In this document: positions 38,416 to 49,749 of the stretch, one piece after another
Numbering within the stretch: position 1 is the stretch's first letter
How the letters are laid out: each line of letters starts with the position of its first letter
Origin: Diprion similis
Lineage: Eukaryota > Arthropoda > Insecta > Hymenoptera > Diprionidae
NCBI RefSeq assembly: GCF_021155765.1
Contig: NC_060112.1
Coordinates: 9,486,001-9,550,000, forward strand
Direction: 5' to 3'
Length of the DNA stretch: 64,000 nt
Position numbers and translations under genes: made by a program
Notes under the pieces: generated by a model
What the model was told of the DNA's origin: nothing
Seen by the model: the letters and a program-made list of their open reading frames with translations, nothing else
Databases searched by the model: none

Positions 38416-38744
38416 GTTAAGAGCATGCTGCTATAGTCAGTCTTTACCAATCGAAGAATAACGTCATTTATCTTGACTATTATCAAAGTCTACGCATCAC
38501 TAACGCAAAACTGCCACAGATAGCGCAATTTCCTGCAATTAGTGGTAATGCAATAACAAGAATATAATTTCTGGCATTATTTTCACATGAAACAAAATTT
38601 TTGTTTGGTATTTGTGCTCGGCTTCACACGTAGAATTGTGCTAGACATAGGCATATGCATCGATGCGTAGGCTTCGATAATTAATAACTAATATGAGTTA
38701 CATTTCACTCTATTAGAAAAGACTGACTACAACATACTCTTAAC
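38416..38744. mobile_element. TTAA-type MITE, copy 2
   Basis: The left end is GTTAAGAGCATGCTG followed by TAGTCAGTCTTTACC; the reverse complement of the right end is GTTAAGAGTATGTTG followed by TAGTCAGTCTTTTCT. The inverted repeat runs to ATAACGTCAT against AAATGTAACTCAT. Both termini contain TTAA. The interior shares ATCTTGACTATTATCAAAG with copy 1 at 10993. It is 329 bp with no open frame. Better preserved ends than copy 1 make this the reference copy in the window. Confidence 0.8.
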
Positions 38745-39714
38745 TTATAGAACTGTAAAGAGGGGATATGTTCGTTGTTTGAAGAAGTATATTAGTTTAT
38801 TTAAATATCTTTGACCAGGCCTAACACACTTGGGATACCTGCTACAAGATGCCCTCTTCACAGTCCAATAATCTCAGAATCTTACATTATTCCTATATAA
38901 GGGTAGAAGTAATGTTTTTTTGAAAACATGTCGTACCTGTGACAGATCCAGAAAATAAACCAGCAAGTTTGAATTGATGTGGCTGTAACACAGCACACAG
39001 TTTTACTTCCTTTCCTTTTTTAAAGTTACTATTGATCGAATTTCCGACACTTGACGGATTAAAGTGTTGCCTCTCCTACAACAAGGGATAATCCATCCCG
39101 GATACCCTATAGTCTATACCAAAGGTTGTCAAACATTGCGATATACTTGCCAATACCTAACTGATAGGTGTGTTTGCGGTTTCATGAATGTGGCGTTACC
39201 CGTGGAGTACAATGCAGTACAGACTTAGTCAAATTTTTGCAATTCGGGCAATTTCCTACTAGCTGTTCGGAAAAATAAGCGCATTTCCGCGTACAATAAA
39301 TCCATACCGTTCATCAAGATTGTTAACTCGACTCTGTACTTCGTGTGTACTCATTTTAAACCTTACACAACTGCATGTTACATATCTAAATACCATACTG
39401 TATTGAAATGTCACGAGATTGTTACAACCTCACGTGATGTTTCTAGATAGAGAATCATGTGTGTACAATAATGTCATAAGTTATTTTATCGAATTTAAAT
39501 ATTATATAAAAACTACTCTGCATCAGAGTAAGTGGTATTTATTGAACTAATGATACCTACTCAAAGTTTGTAGACCTTGAAAGTGAATGAAATTATTCTA
39601 AGCAATAATTGCCACTGCTACGATTTCTATAATTATTTACTACAAATAGGAGGATTGTGACGTCACGATTTTTTCAACACCAAAATTTTCGAAAATCAGC
39701 TTATTTCAGAGATA

Positions 39715-40008
39715 TAGGGGAGGGTGGAAAAAGACAATTTTTTTTTGTTTTTAAAAATCCATTATCCCCAGGATATGGTAAATTGGCCTGAAATAGTCTT
39801 GGATGAATACTCAAAAATTTACAAAAATGAAAAAACTATAACAAAATTTTTTTTTACCCAATTTTTTGGGCGGTCCATTACGTCCCAGATATCTCACATT
39901 GGCCTAAAAATAAGTAAACACATCAAATTTACAATAATTTGGCAGAAAACAAAAAAACAATTTTTACCAAATCTTTGACGGGGGCCATCGTGCCCCACCC
40001 TCCCCTAC
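39715..40008. mobile_element. MITE with TAGGGGAGGGTGG inverted ends
   Basis: TAGGGGAGGGTGG at the left (39715) is matched by CCACCCTCCCCTA at the right (39996-40008), flanked by TA/TATA on the left and TAC on the right. The 294 bp interior is dominated by A- and T-runs, and the 84-codon frame inside it is lysine- and phenylalanine-rich filler. Likely a TA-targeting miniature element; one copy seen. Confidence 0.7.
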
Positions 40009-42982
40009 TTACTATGCCTTGTTAATGACTAGCTTAAGAATTAGTGTTCACGTTGTGATGATTTTATATAGCAAATTTATGGAGGAAGAAATCGTTAGGT
40101 GTTGCGACGTCATCCTATGCCTAAATTATCCTATCAGACTGACATCTTTAATTTATAATCATGTAGCAATAATTTCATTGATGTAAATATGACACTTTTA
40201 TTTTCATAAAATTGATTAAATTATGGGCGACTTCACTTGAAAATATAATCACTGCTTTTTCTAATGTGTTGTAAATTTTATTTCTTTCCCTTTCCCTTTG
40301 ACTTTATTCAATTCATTTGAATAGATGTGTAAAATATGCATTACACAGAAGTTATGTAAAATGCTCTACGCCCCAAGTGAAAGCAAATGACGTAATTAGA
40401 TTTAAGAGTGTATTGGATTGTTATTGTCGAATATAACTATAAGTACTTACATATATTTATAATAATAAAATAAAACTAATCGAAAAGTATCCAATTATTG
40501 TTAGAGCTAAATTTTTACTTCAAACTCTTTGTTTCTAGTCATTACGCGGTTGCAGTTCGATCGTTAATAAAAGGAAATCAAAATCATACCTTTGAAATCC
40601 CTACAAAAATTTGCCTCATCAAAAGTATCTTCGCTACAAACATCATGTATGTTGAAAACGAATTTCATTTGAATTTGCTTATTTAAATCAAAATTTATAT
40701 ATTTCGAAAGATATGAATTTGAAATAAAAAAAAATTAGTGGTTCAATCCTTGGAGAACAGCACAATATAACTTAATACATTGACATCTGCAAGTACTTTA
40801 AGAGAAGTGTGTGGTTGCCGATTAGTTGCATTATCACAATTAGGCCAGTCTTCTTATGTGAAAAAAATTCTTTTCCTAGAGATATGAAGTGACAAAGATT
40901 TTGAATAGACTGACTTTTTACCTGCACAGTTGCTCAGTGGTTGGGGTCTTTCCGAAGTTTTGTTTTCTTGCAATTCAATCAATTTTGCAGCATTGTTAAT
41001 TTATGACACACCTGCTTATGAGGCAGAGAATAAGTGCCCATCGATAATTTTAGTGGCTTTCAGTCATAGTTGGTCCAAACTAACTGCAATAAAAAATCAC
41101 AATTTGTCTTAGACTTGAGTTCATAGGTACATTAAATATGTTGCATGTTAATTTTTCATAGTCACCGTTAATTTTTCATATTAAATTCTTTCCAAATGTA
41201 ATAGATTACTTTAAAATATTAATTAACCCTACTAGAAAAACACACCGGATATCCATGACCGGCATTGACGATTTTAAGATTTCTTCTATCCAAATCTTTA
41301 GCATAAAATGTTCAACGTTGAAAAAGTTGATTTTTGGAAATAAAAATTTCAAAAGTTTTCTTCAATGTAAATAAGTAGAATCTTAACTTACTATAATTGA
41401 AAAATATTCTTCTACATTGGTCTACATTTCAGAATTTTCCAACTGTTTTGGACACTTCGCCTCTCAACTAGAGCTCATCGAATATTCTGTAGGGCCACGG
41501 TGACCCAGTGTGACATTCATTCAAATAAGAATGGAGCGTGTTCTCCTAGGGTGAACGTTTCACATGTTGCAGCTTCAACAATGCACACGTTTTATTTGCC
41601 ACCTTTCTCGAAGGAAAGGTTTAAAAGAAGCTACGGCTTGACTGATTTTTAAATATTGACCAATCGTATGAGCCTCAGTTCTTTCGATTTCGAAAGATGG
41701 CAAATGAAAGATAGGCATTATATGTTAAGAACGATATTACACGATTATTGGTATACAAAACTTTATTAAATACATATAATTTTCTGAATCCATCAATTGA
41801 AAACAACAATGTCTAGCATATAAGGATTGAATGATATGGCCGTCATTAAATCCTCCTGTAAATTACCGATAGTTACAACGAGTGCCAACTTGCTGTTGGT
41901 GACTTTTACCAATGAAATTCATTGTTAAATTAAACTACATACTGATGTTTTCAATTAAATCAATTAGACTTCTATGTAATAGTGCTTATAATGATTATCT
42001 CATCAATTCTAATATCTATTTATAAATAAGACGGTTCGATCTAGACATTATGCACTAATATGAAGATGCAAGTACATAAAATTAACAACTCAAGTTCACT
42101 GTTGACGAAATATAAATCGAGGTATCACAGGTATAACAGAAGATGCTGCCTTGAATTACGATTGGCGAAATTCTATTCCAAAATAGGTTTGAAAAAGATG
42201 CTACCCCAAGTATAAATTGATTCTTTCTGCAATTAAAGTTCAAAGCACTATATTACGCTTAATGTTATAAAACGCTCGTCAAGATATCCCTATTTTATGC
42301 GCACTTGTCAGGAAAATAACTATTTCACGATTAGTATTTTTAATACATGAGCTTCGTTTGTAACACAGATTGGTATTCTCAAAAAAAAAAAAAAATTATT
42401 TATAATCAAAACTTTGACATTCAGATGTTCTGATACTTCTTGGAAAAGCCCTTCGATTTTTATCATGATCTGGATTTCTATAAAAGAACATCGGAATTTA
42501 GATTGAGAAAAACCCGATTTTCTCAAAAACAAATGTCACTTTTTTCCGTGTACATGGTTTTAGGCCCTAAAAAACTAATTTTTTTTACAAACAATCCGTG
42601 CATTTCTAGATTCCGCAAAACGAAAGCTTACGTTTATTTGGTCCCTTCAAGATTTGTATTTTTTCCAGTAGAAATATTTATTCTATTCCTTTTCTTTCAG
42701 GAGTCACCTATAGGTTCAAAAGACAATTGATCTAAATTCAAACTGCTGCACATAGAAATGATGAAAAATTCCTTTGTCAAAGGCCAGTTGAGTTTTGGCG
42801 CAAATATTTTACAGATCATCATCTCATATCTCGTAAAATAAGGTATGAGATCAGCAGACAAATCAAATTTTATATGTTCACTCGATAAATGAGAGTTTTT
42901 AGAATGGCGTATGTACAAGATTTTTAATTAATATTGAGTTGGCTGTGATGATGACAGCTTAAGTTTGTAGAAAATGAATGTA

Positions 42983-43220
42983 TACTTGAGATAGCATCAA
43001 TTCAATTGTATTTTGACATAGCGTCTTTGCCAGTCACAATTTGAGATAGCGCCTTTTGCATTAATAATTTGATATAGCGTCTGTTTCAGTTAAAATTCGA
43101 GACGTCTTTTCCAATTCCGTTCTCAGATACCATCTTTTCCACGCGAAATTGAAGATTCTATATTTTCCAATCGCATTTTGGGACAGCATCGTTTCCAAAC
43201 GTATTTTGAGATAGCATGAA
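42983..43220. repeat. Degenerate 28-bp tandem array
   Basis: About eight or nine head-to-tail units of 25-29 bp can be lined up on the rough consensus TTTGAGATAGCGTCTTTTCC plus a short A/T-rich spacer. Units include TTTTGACATAGCGTCTTTGCC, TTTGAGATAGCGCCTTTTGC, TTTGATATAGCGTCTGTTTC, CTCAGATACCATCTTTTCC, TTTTGGGACAGCATCGTTTCC and TTTTGAGATAGCATG. The period is not a multiple of three and no frame stays open, so it is not a coding repeat. It looks like an old minisatellite. Confidence 0.65.
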
Positions 43221-45567
43221 ATGCCTCTGATACGTTAAAACATCTATAATTGTCCCATGACAATTTTAGTTTCAAGTTCAAAGCAAAGAAAATATACCTC
43301 ACTTGCATATGCATAATTTGGAATGAACAATAAATAAGAAACTAATTCAATTCTTTAATATTATCCTGTAGAAGATCATCAGCTATTGTATTTAACTTAA
43401 ATCTTACTCATAGATATACGAATTCATAGGTATGCAATAGAGAATAACCAACTTCGTATAAGGGTCACACTTGCATAAGAGACATTTTACGAACTTGGCG
43501 TAAAAATTCCGATTTGTCTGTAACTTACTACAAGTCCATCCAATTTTAGATCGCTACTGCTTTTTCTTCAAAAGAATAACTTAAAAATTTTAATGAAAAA
43601 TTAGAAGAACATTTTTCGGTTAGCGATATGAAATTTCACGCACTTTCATATCTCGATTCACGTTAAAAGTGATGGAATTTGCAAACGAAAATTACTCGAT
43701 TTACCACATTACCAAGTACGCTACTTGATCAGGAAGGTAAATATTCTGAACATTACATAGTTTCAGGTCTAGAAGTTATGTGTCGATTTTCCACCGTCAA
43801 TACCATTGAACTATTATTTATTCAAAGGACTTTTTTGACTCTCTTTTGATGTTGCCTGACGGTCTTTTTTTCTGTTAGAATTATTTTTAAATAACGGTTC
43901 GGTAAACTATAAAAATTTTGTAACGGAATATTTTATATTTCACTTGAAATATTATAAAATTTAATCATGCTGAATAATGACGCTAATAAAATTTCTTCAG
44001 AAGAAATTTCTCTTCTTAGGTGACAGACAATTCGATTATTGATTAACTGCTGCTAATTGCCTGCAAGAAAAGAAAATTAGAAAACCAGTTTACCAAACTA
44101 TTGTACCTAGATCACAGGTGATACGATACTAAATAAACCCCATAAATTAAATCAGATGAAACAGATTCAAACGTTTTCTCTTTTACACAGTTACTAAATC
44201 TACTTTCAAAGGAGTTTATTTGAAATCCATAGCAACTATACTGTACTGTAGCTTTGCACAGATTCATATCTGTTAATTATTGAATTGAGCATGTATACAT
44301 TACATGATCAATAAAAACATCGTGTCTCATCATCGTTTCGGTTAATTTCAAGAAGACACTGAGCTGATTATATTTATTATTGTTGACAGAGAGGCTCTGC
44401 AGTTTATTCAAACTTAAATAAAATGAATTATTATATTTGAATCCGTTACTATGCTCAAGCATGGAATGCTGACAAAACTTCGTTAGTCTGCGATATCAAC
44501 AGCCAGAAACACGAAAATTTAGTCATACACTCCAAGCACAAACAAAGCAACGAATTCCGAATAAAACTGTAGAGCATTATACCCACTGACACAAATAAAT
44601 AGAATTAATTACGCTACTACGACTTTTTTAAACTTAAATCAGCGAAAAATACGTACATACAAAAAGACAATTCGGTTGATATAAAAGTATCACAAGACTG
44701 TAATAACGAAAGTTCCAAGTTTGCATCATATTATTTCGCATTTAATATGATGATTAGGTTGCGATATAAAAAGGAAGAATACTTTTACAGATATTCTACA
44801 GATTGTGAATTACCAAATTGCAGGATTTTTCCAGGTTTCCCAAGTCATCGTTCAGTAAAATTTCAAGTCATTTTTAATGCCTCAACAACTGACTTTAAAA
44901 TAAGTTTCAAAGAAAGGCTTGTAAGAGTTTCATTAGCAATAATTTTCGTGGAGGAAACGTTTACCTGGTGTTCCAAGTATTTATAGCCTTATCAATCAAC
45001 GGAGCTAAATAAAATAATATACACACAATTGAAAAAGATTTGTTGAATTTACCAAATATAACAAAAGAAACGTGATGTGAGTCTGTTTTAATAAATGCAT
45101 TATATAGAGAAAAGAAACTTTTTTTTTAAATTAATAAATTTCTGTGCACAAAATTAAGGTTTTTAGGTAGGTTTTTCCTTTCCAAATCAAAGGAAGTATT
45201 GTCCCTGACTGATGTAGAAATTTTTTTTATTTAATCAATAAATTTTAGTTTCCCATCAATTCGATAAGATCTTCATTTCCCATTCTGTGGCCACCGTTTG
45301 TCTGATCATAGATTATTATTCACTGTACAACTTTTTCGATAAAAAAGTCTACATGAACAATGAAACGAGTTTGAAGTATGAGGTCTAAAATATTGACTAC
45401 ACGTTTTCCATTGTTTGAGGTGTCTTGAAAGTTGTGGATAATTATTTCTTTCGTTTGTTTAAATAAAAATCATAACGTGGTGGAGATTTCATTTCCGTAG
45501 AATTTCATGTTTATTTGTATGTGCAACCTCAATCTTATTTTAAAACAAATAATCTAGTAGATGTTAC

Positions 45568-48027
45568 CTAGACTCGTAGGATTTCAGCAGACTTGTTATA
45601 ACAGATAGCGATCCAGTCCGGTTGTGTTGCACCCCATTGAATCTGATTAACTTCACCTTCTGCAGCTGTGTACGCAAGAATTGGATCTTCTATAGCTCTT
45701 GGCATCTGCTGAATGTCCCAAATTAGTGCTTGGTGATCATCACCAGCCGTGCAGATATGACAACTTGAATGTGGCGCCCAAGCTATTCCATTTACGCTTG
45801 CTCTATTATAACAAACAACGCGAAAACATAATTATTATTTATAGATTATTTACATAGATTAAATATCATGATGCATAACTTTGGAGTTTAAAATATTTAT
45901 TTTATATGTAATTCTAATATGAATACATTCAATAATGTTGTATTTTCCAATACTTGGTGATAGGGACATGCTAGCCAGTTTTTGTAGGAAAAAATATTGC
46001 CTAACTTTTCTTCACCAGTTGTCAAATTTTTCCTGACTAAAGTTCGTATTGTCTTCATTAGTGCTATGAAATTAAAAAACCTTCAATATATATATATATA
46101 GATACATATAACGGTGGTACTCATTCACGGTTCCGATAAGTTTTTAACATTCGCTCCCCAAATCAGCTCAAAATAATTCAAAAATTTCAATTTTCCGATT
46201 TTTGTGAGACTCTTATCTCAACTCTAACTCCTCCCACAAAGAGAATGCATTTCCCCATATAAAATATACATGTTCAGGCCATATTGTCAGCATATATTTT
46301 ATGATACAAGTAATAATTTTCAAATAAAGTCTAAAATATAATTCTAATAACGTATCCAAAGGGAGTAAGACATATCACCGAGAGTGAACAGTTGACATTA
46401 ATGTAATAACATAATACTTTCAACCAGACTATTTGATTTATGACATTGGTATCGTTAAGCATATCATTTTTCAAGATTGCTTTTGTCCATGTTGACCAAT
46501 GAATAGCAGATTGATTCAACTATTGAATGAAAAAAGTCTATTTCCAGGAAATTTAAAAAAAAGTTTTACAACCAAAGTAAGCTAGCGTGATTACAAATTG
46601 AACAAGTCCATGGAAATTTTCACCTTTTTAAAGTATCTTGAAGTGAAAAATTGGTGTTTAGGCTTTTCGTCCTAATTTCATTCCGTATTTTTTTTTTTTT
46701 TATTTCTAGGCAAATAACCAAAACTTGTAATTATAATTCTCTTAAACACTCAACATGCGAATATCTTAGAATGAAATGATCAAAAAAGTATTGAATTTCA
46801 GTTGTACCTACAACCTCTTTGATGGGAGTGTGCTATAAAATTTATACTTCATGTAATATTGATAGTAGAACATTACTGCTTATTTTCCTTATAACAATAC
46901 TTGTCCCAAGAAATACTTTCCCAAAATGAGAAAACTTTTGAAACGATCCACAACTACATTTGAGAAAATTACATTATCAAAATTTCCATACAGTGTGATG
47001 AAGACAGGTAACAATAATCGTATCATATGTACCTGTGATTATTTAGCCTAGCGACTGGTGTGCAAGGAACACGAACATCCAAAATGATGACTTCACACGC
47101 ATCCATAGCAACAGTCGCTAAATAATTTGGATCTTGTTTGTTCCAGGCAAGGCGCAGCAGTGGTGTATGCTGAGGATCTTCGTATATAATTGTAGAATGT
47201 TCCAAATGACGCAGGTCAAACATTCTCACAGAGCCGTCGGCTCCTACCGAAGCAAACATATCTCTTCCTCCGCCTGCTCGACTGAATGCAATATCATAGA
47301 CTTCCTTGTCATGAGCAATAAGTTGCGTTTTAACGTGACCAGCAACCAAACTAACTCTCCCTACTACCTGCCCAGTTTCTAAGCCCCATATTGTGCAGGT
47401 TGTGTCAATACTTGATGTTCCAACTAAATTTGGATCCACTTCATTCCAGTCAAATGATGTTAGGGGTGCACAGAAGTCTGAATTTTTGTTATTATTCAGT
47501 ACACACTCCAGTCGTGTTTCTACGTCTATTGCACGCCAGACCCGAAGGTAATCCCCAGATGTGGCCAACAAATCAGGAAACAGAGCTAGAACAAAATGTA
47601 TGTGATATTTAATATACCTATGGAGTTATTCATGTATAAGATCAAAGTCAGCCACGGCTTTTGTCTGAGTTGTTAACTTTCAAAAATATTATACAATTGA
47701 GTAAGCTCGTTGTTTTGTTTTTGAGGATACAGTTGGTTTATGCGTATTTCAGAAATGATAAGCGTCTTACGTACATTTGGCATCAGGCATCCACATTATT
47801 TTGGTCGTTGGATATGGATGATCGAAGGTACTTTTGGCAGTAAACTCTGAAGTTTCCTCATCGAGAGAAACAATCTGTACTTTGTTGTTATATTCTTCAA
47901 CGAAGCTACCTAATGCTAGACGAAATCTTTTATCAGGGCGCACTGACCAGTTCATACTGTAAAGTGGCCACGGTGCTTCATATTTGTAAATTTCTTTTCG
48001 CTTTGGTGGAACACTGTGTAGAGCCAT
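45568..48027 (-). CDS. DCAF7: DCAF7/WDR68 WD40 scaffold (fly wings apart orthologue)
   Basis: WD40 propeller scaffold that binds DYRK1A/HIPK kinases and is listed as a DDB1-CUL4 receptor; the plant relative is TTG1/AN11. Minus-strand exons: 47775-48027, 47033-47585 and 45568-45802. They give 346 residues; the human protein has 342. The start is [20 protein letters not shown]; the human counterpart begins [17 protein letters not shown]. Hallmarks are [12 protein letters not shown] (about 91-102), [24 protein letters not shown] (about 142-154), [34 protein letters not shown] and the C-terminal [20 protein letters not shown] ending in EILRV. At the exon 1-2 junction I chose donor GTACGT at 47774, because the overlapping GTAAG would shift the frame. 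A polyadenylation signal (AATAAA on the minus strand) is at 45510-45515. Near-identity to human is normal for this family. Confidence 0.97.
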
Positions 48028-48547
48028 TTTTTACCCACAATTGTTGAACTATTCAGTTATTACAGCATTAAAGAAATTTCTACTCGTTGCTTTTCTCCTC
48101 GCAGAATAGCAAAGACCGAAATCCGGATCGTAAAATGCTACCATAGACCGGAGCGGATTTTAATCTGCGTAAGTGTTACTCAACTTTCGATCATTATTGC
48201 CATTTTATACACAAGAGTAATACAAGATTATGTATGAACAGATGAAATCTTCAATGTCACTAAACTGTGTGATGATAGAACGTGAATGTTGGTTCATTTA
48301 AAACTTGTGCTAATGCATATTTTTCGGAATTTTTTGTAAACACAATGACAGTCATAAAGTAAAATTAGTTGTATAGACCATCGACCGTAGCAGTTCGCTC
48401 AAGTCACAAATGACGTTTCGGCTGTTTGGCGCTAGAGGTCGATACTCACCCGTTCGATATCCCTAGTAATTTAAACCACGAGGCTCAGGCCGGATTTTCA
48501 CGGGCAGCGAAGTGCTGCCGCAGTATTTTGCTGCGAAGTTTTTGACC

Positions 48548-48650
48548 AATAGGAATGCCAATAAAGCAAGGAAGCGCTACTTAGAATTAGAGTCCAGCGC
48601 TATCTGATGCGCGCCGAATACTAATTACCTATTTTTTTGGCATTCCTATT
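48548..48650. repeat. Inverted repeat, 14-bp perfect arms
   Basis: AATAGGAATGCCAA at 48548-48561 is exactly the reverse complement of TTGGCATTCCTATT at 48637-48650. The arms are 75 bp apart. GC-richer sequence to the left (GGGCAGCGAAGTGCTGCCG) can form its own short hairpin. It may be the remnant of a miniature element upstream of DCAF7. Confidence 0.5.
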
Positions 48651-48931
48651 ACCCGAAAACTAAATATTTTAGGAGGATTCTATGATCCTGTTAATTCCCG
48701 TCGTTTCCTCATGTTTTAATTCTAGTAGATTCCTGGTGTATTTTTATTTCTTTAACGCTGTAAGACGTAACTTGATGTAATCCAAGTGTTCTCATTTATC
48801 ACTCGCGAGGCTCACTATCGGTGCACGACTAACCGGTTCAGACCTTTCTCCGTAAGCGCTCGAGTCGAACTACTACGGATCACTCTCGTCTCTCCGCTGC
48901 CCCTCTCTGGCGCGCTAATCGCTTCTCCTTC

Positions 48932-48943
48932 TGCGCATGCGCA
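48932..48943. promoter_or_regulatory. TGCGCATGCGCA palindrome (NRF1/Ewg-type site)
   Basis: An exact 12-bp palindrome fitting the NRF1 consensus, in the divergent interval between DCAF7 and bystin. Such sites are typical of housekeeping promoters in metazoans. The binding role is inferred from the motif and position only. Confidence 0.5.
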
Positions 48944-49749
48944 CTACTTGCCCCCCACTCTTCCCCCGCTTTTTTCGCGCGGCACATAATGGTGCAAAGA
49001 TTCCTCTCGCTCGCCACGATCCATTATGTCGATGCTGTATGCCATAGTGCGCAGCATCACCATACATGCGTTGATGTGCATGACGTACAAACTTCTTGCA
49101 TCTACCATGTCACATGTCATATGTATAGGCAACAGAAAACGTCTTCATTCGACCAAAGATGAAGAATGACAGGCAATTCTATAGCTAGGGAAACAAAGTA
49201 AAATTGAAAACTTAACGGAATCAAAGGAGAGCTAGTTAGAGGCTCCGCTCGGTTGGTGATACCAGCAGTGTTACCAGATAGCTGTTGCACAAATCTCAAG
49301 GGATAACTTTTAAATCCTGCTATTCTTATAGCCCACAACGAAAATCCTCCTTAATTTCTTCCTGCAATTTTTAACTGACAACTGAATCAATAATTGATGA
49401 TCTTGAATCAAGTTGTACTACATACAATGTGGCATATATGATTGGCATGCAGAAATAAAATCCACATAGACATAGCTCAAACAAGGACACGAATAAGCCC
49501 GTGCTACTATTCTCTGTCTCTTGCTGTTCGGCGGCCATATTCTCGGTCTCTCTCGCTCCGCTACACTTTCTGTACACGCGAAGCTACCTTCAGTAGTATA
49601 TGCTTTAAGGTGACTCCTTAACCTTATAATGAGACATATGCTTCAGTGTAGGTTATGCGTGATCCTAGCCCACGTCCTGGCCGCTATTCCACGTGCTGTG
49701 ATTATTTCCCAATTCATCATTGATAATAAATCAAAATAATCATTGTAAA

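Larger units (their letters stand above)
37171..45567. other. Convergent intergenic region between TMEM205 and DCAF7
   Basis: About 8.4 kb without a recognisable gene. The TMEM205 3' UTR must start here; the first clear AATAAA is at 37991. Contents seen are the second copy of the TTAA MITE (38416-38744), a GGGGAGGGTGG-ended MITE (39715-40008), a decayed tandem array (42983-43220) and AT-rich unique sequence. Open frames are all under 100 codons and unrecognised. Confidence 0.55.
48028..49749. other. Divergent promoter region between DCAF7 and bystin
   Basis: About 1.7 kb between the two start codons, GC-richer than the surroundings at 48.8-49.0 kb. It includes a perfect NRF1-type palindrome at 48932, a GCGGCCATATT (YY1/Pho-like core) near 49530 and a 14-bp inverted repeat at 48548/48637. 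I see no TATA box that stands out. The small open frames here do not resemble any family. Confidence 0.5.

Noticed and set aside
39724-39978. 84-codon Lys/Phe-rich frame
   Set aside because: Interior of a MITE made of A- and T-runs.
47134-47612. Plus-strand frames over the DCAF7 locus
   Set aside because: Antisense shadows of DCAF7 exon 2.
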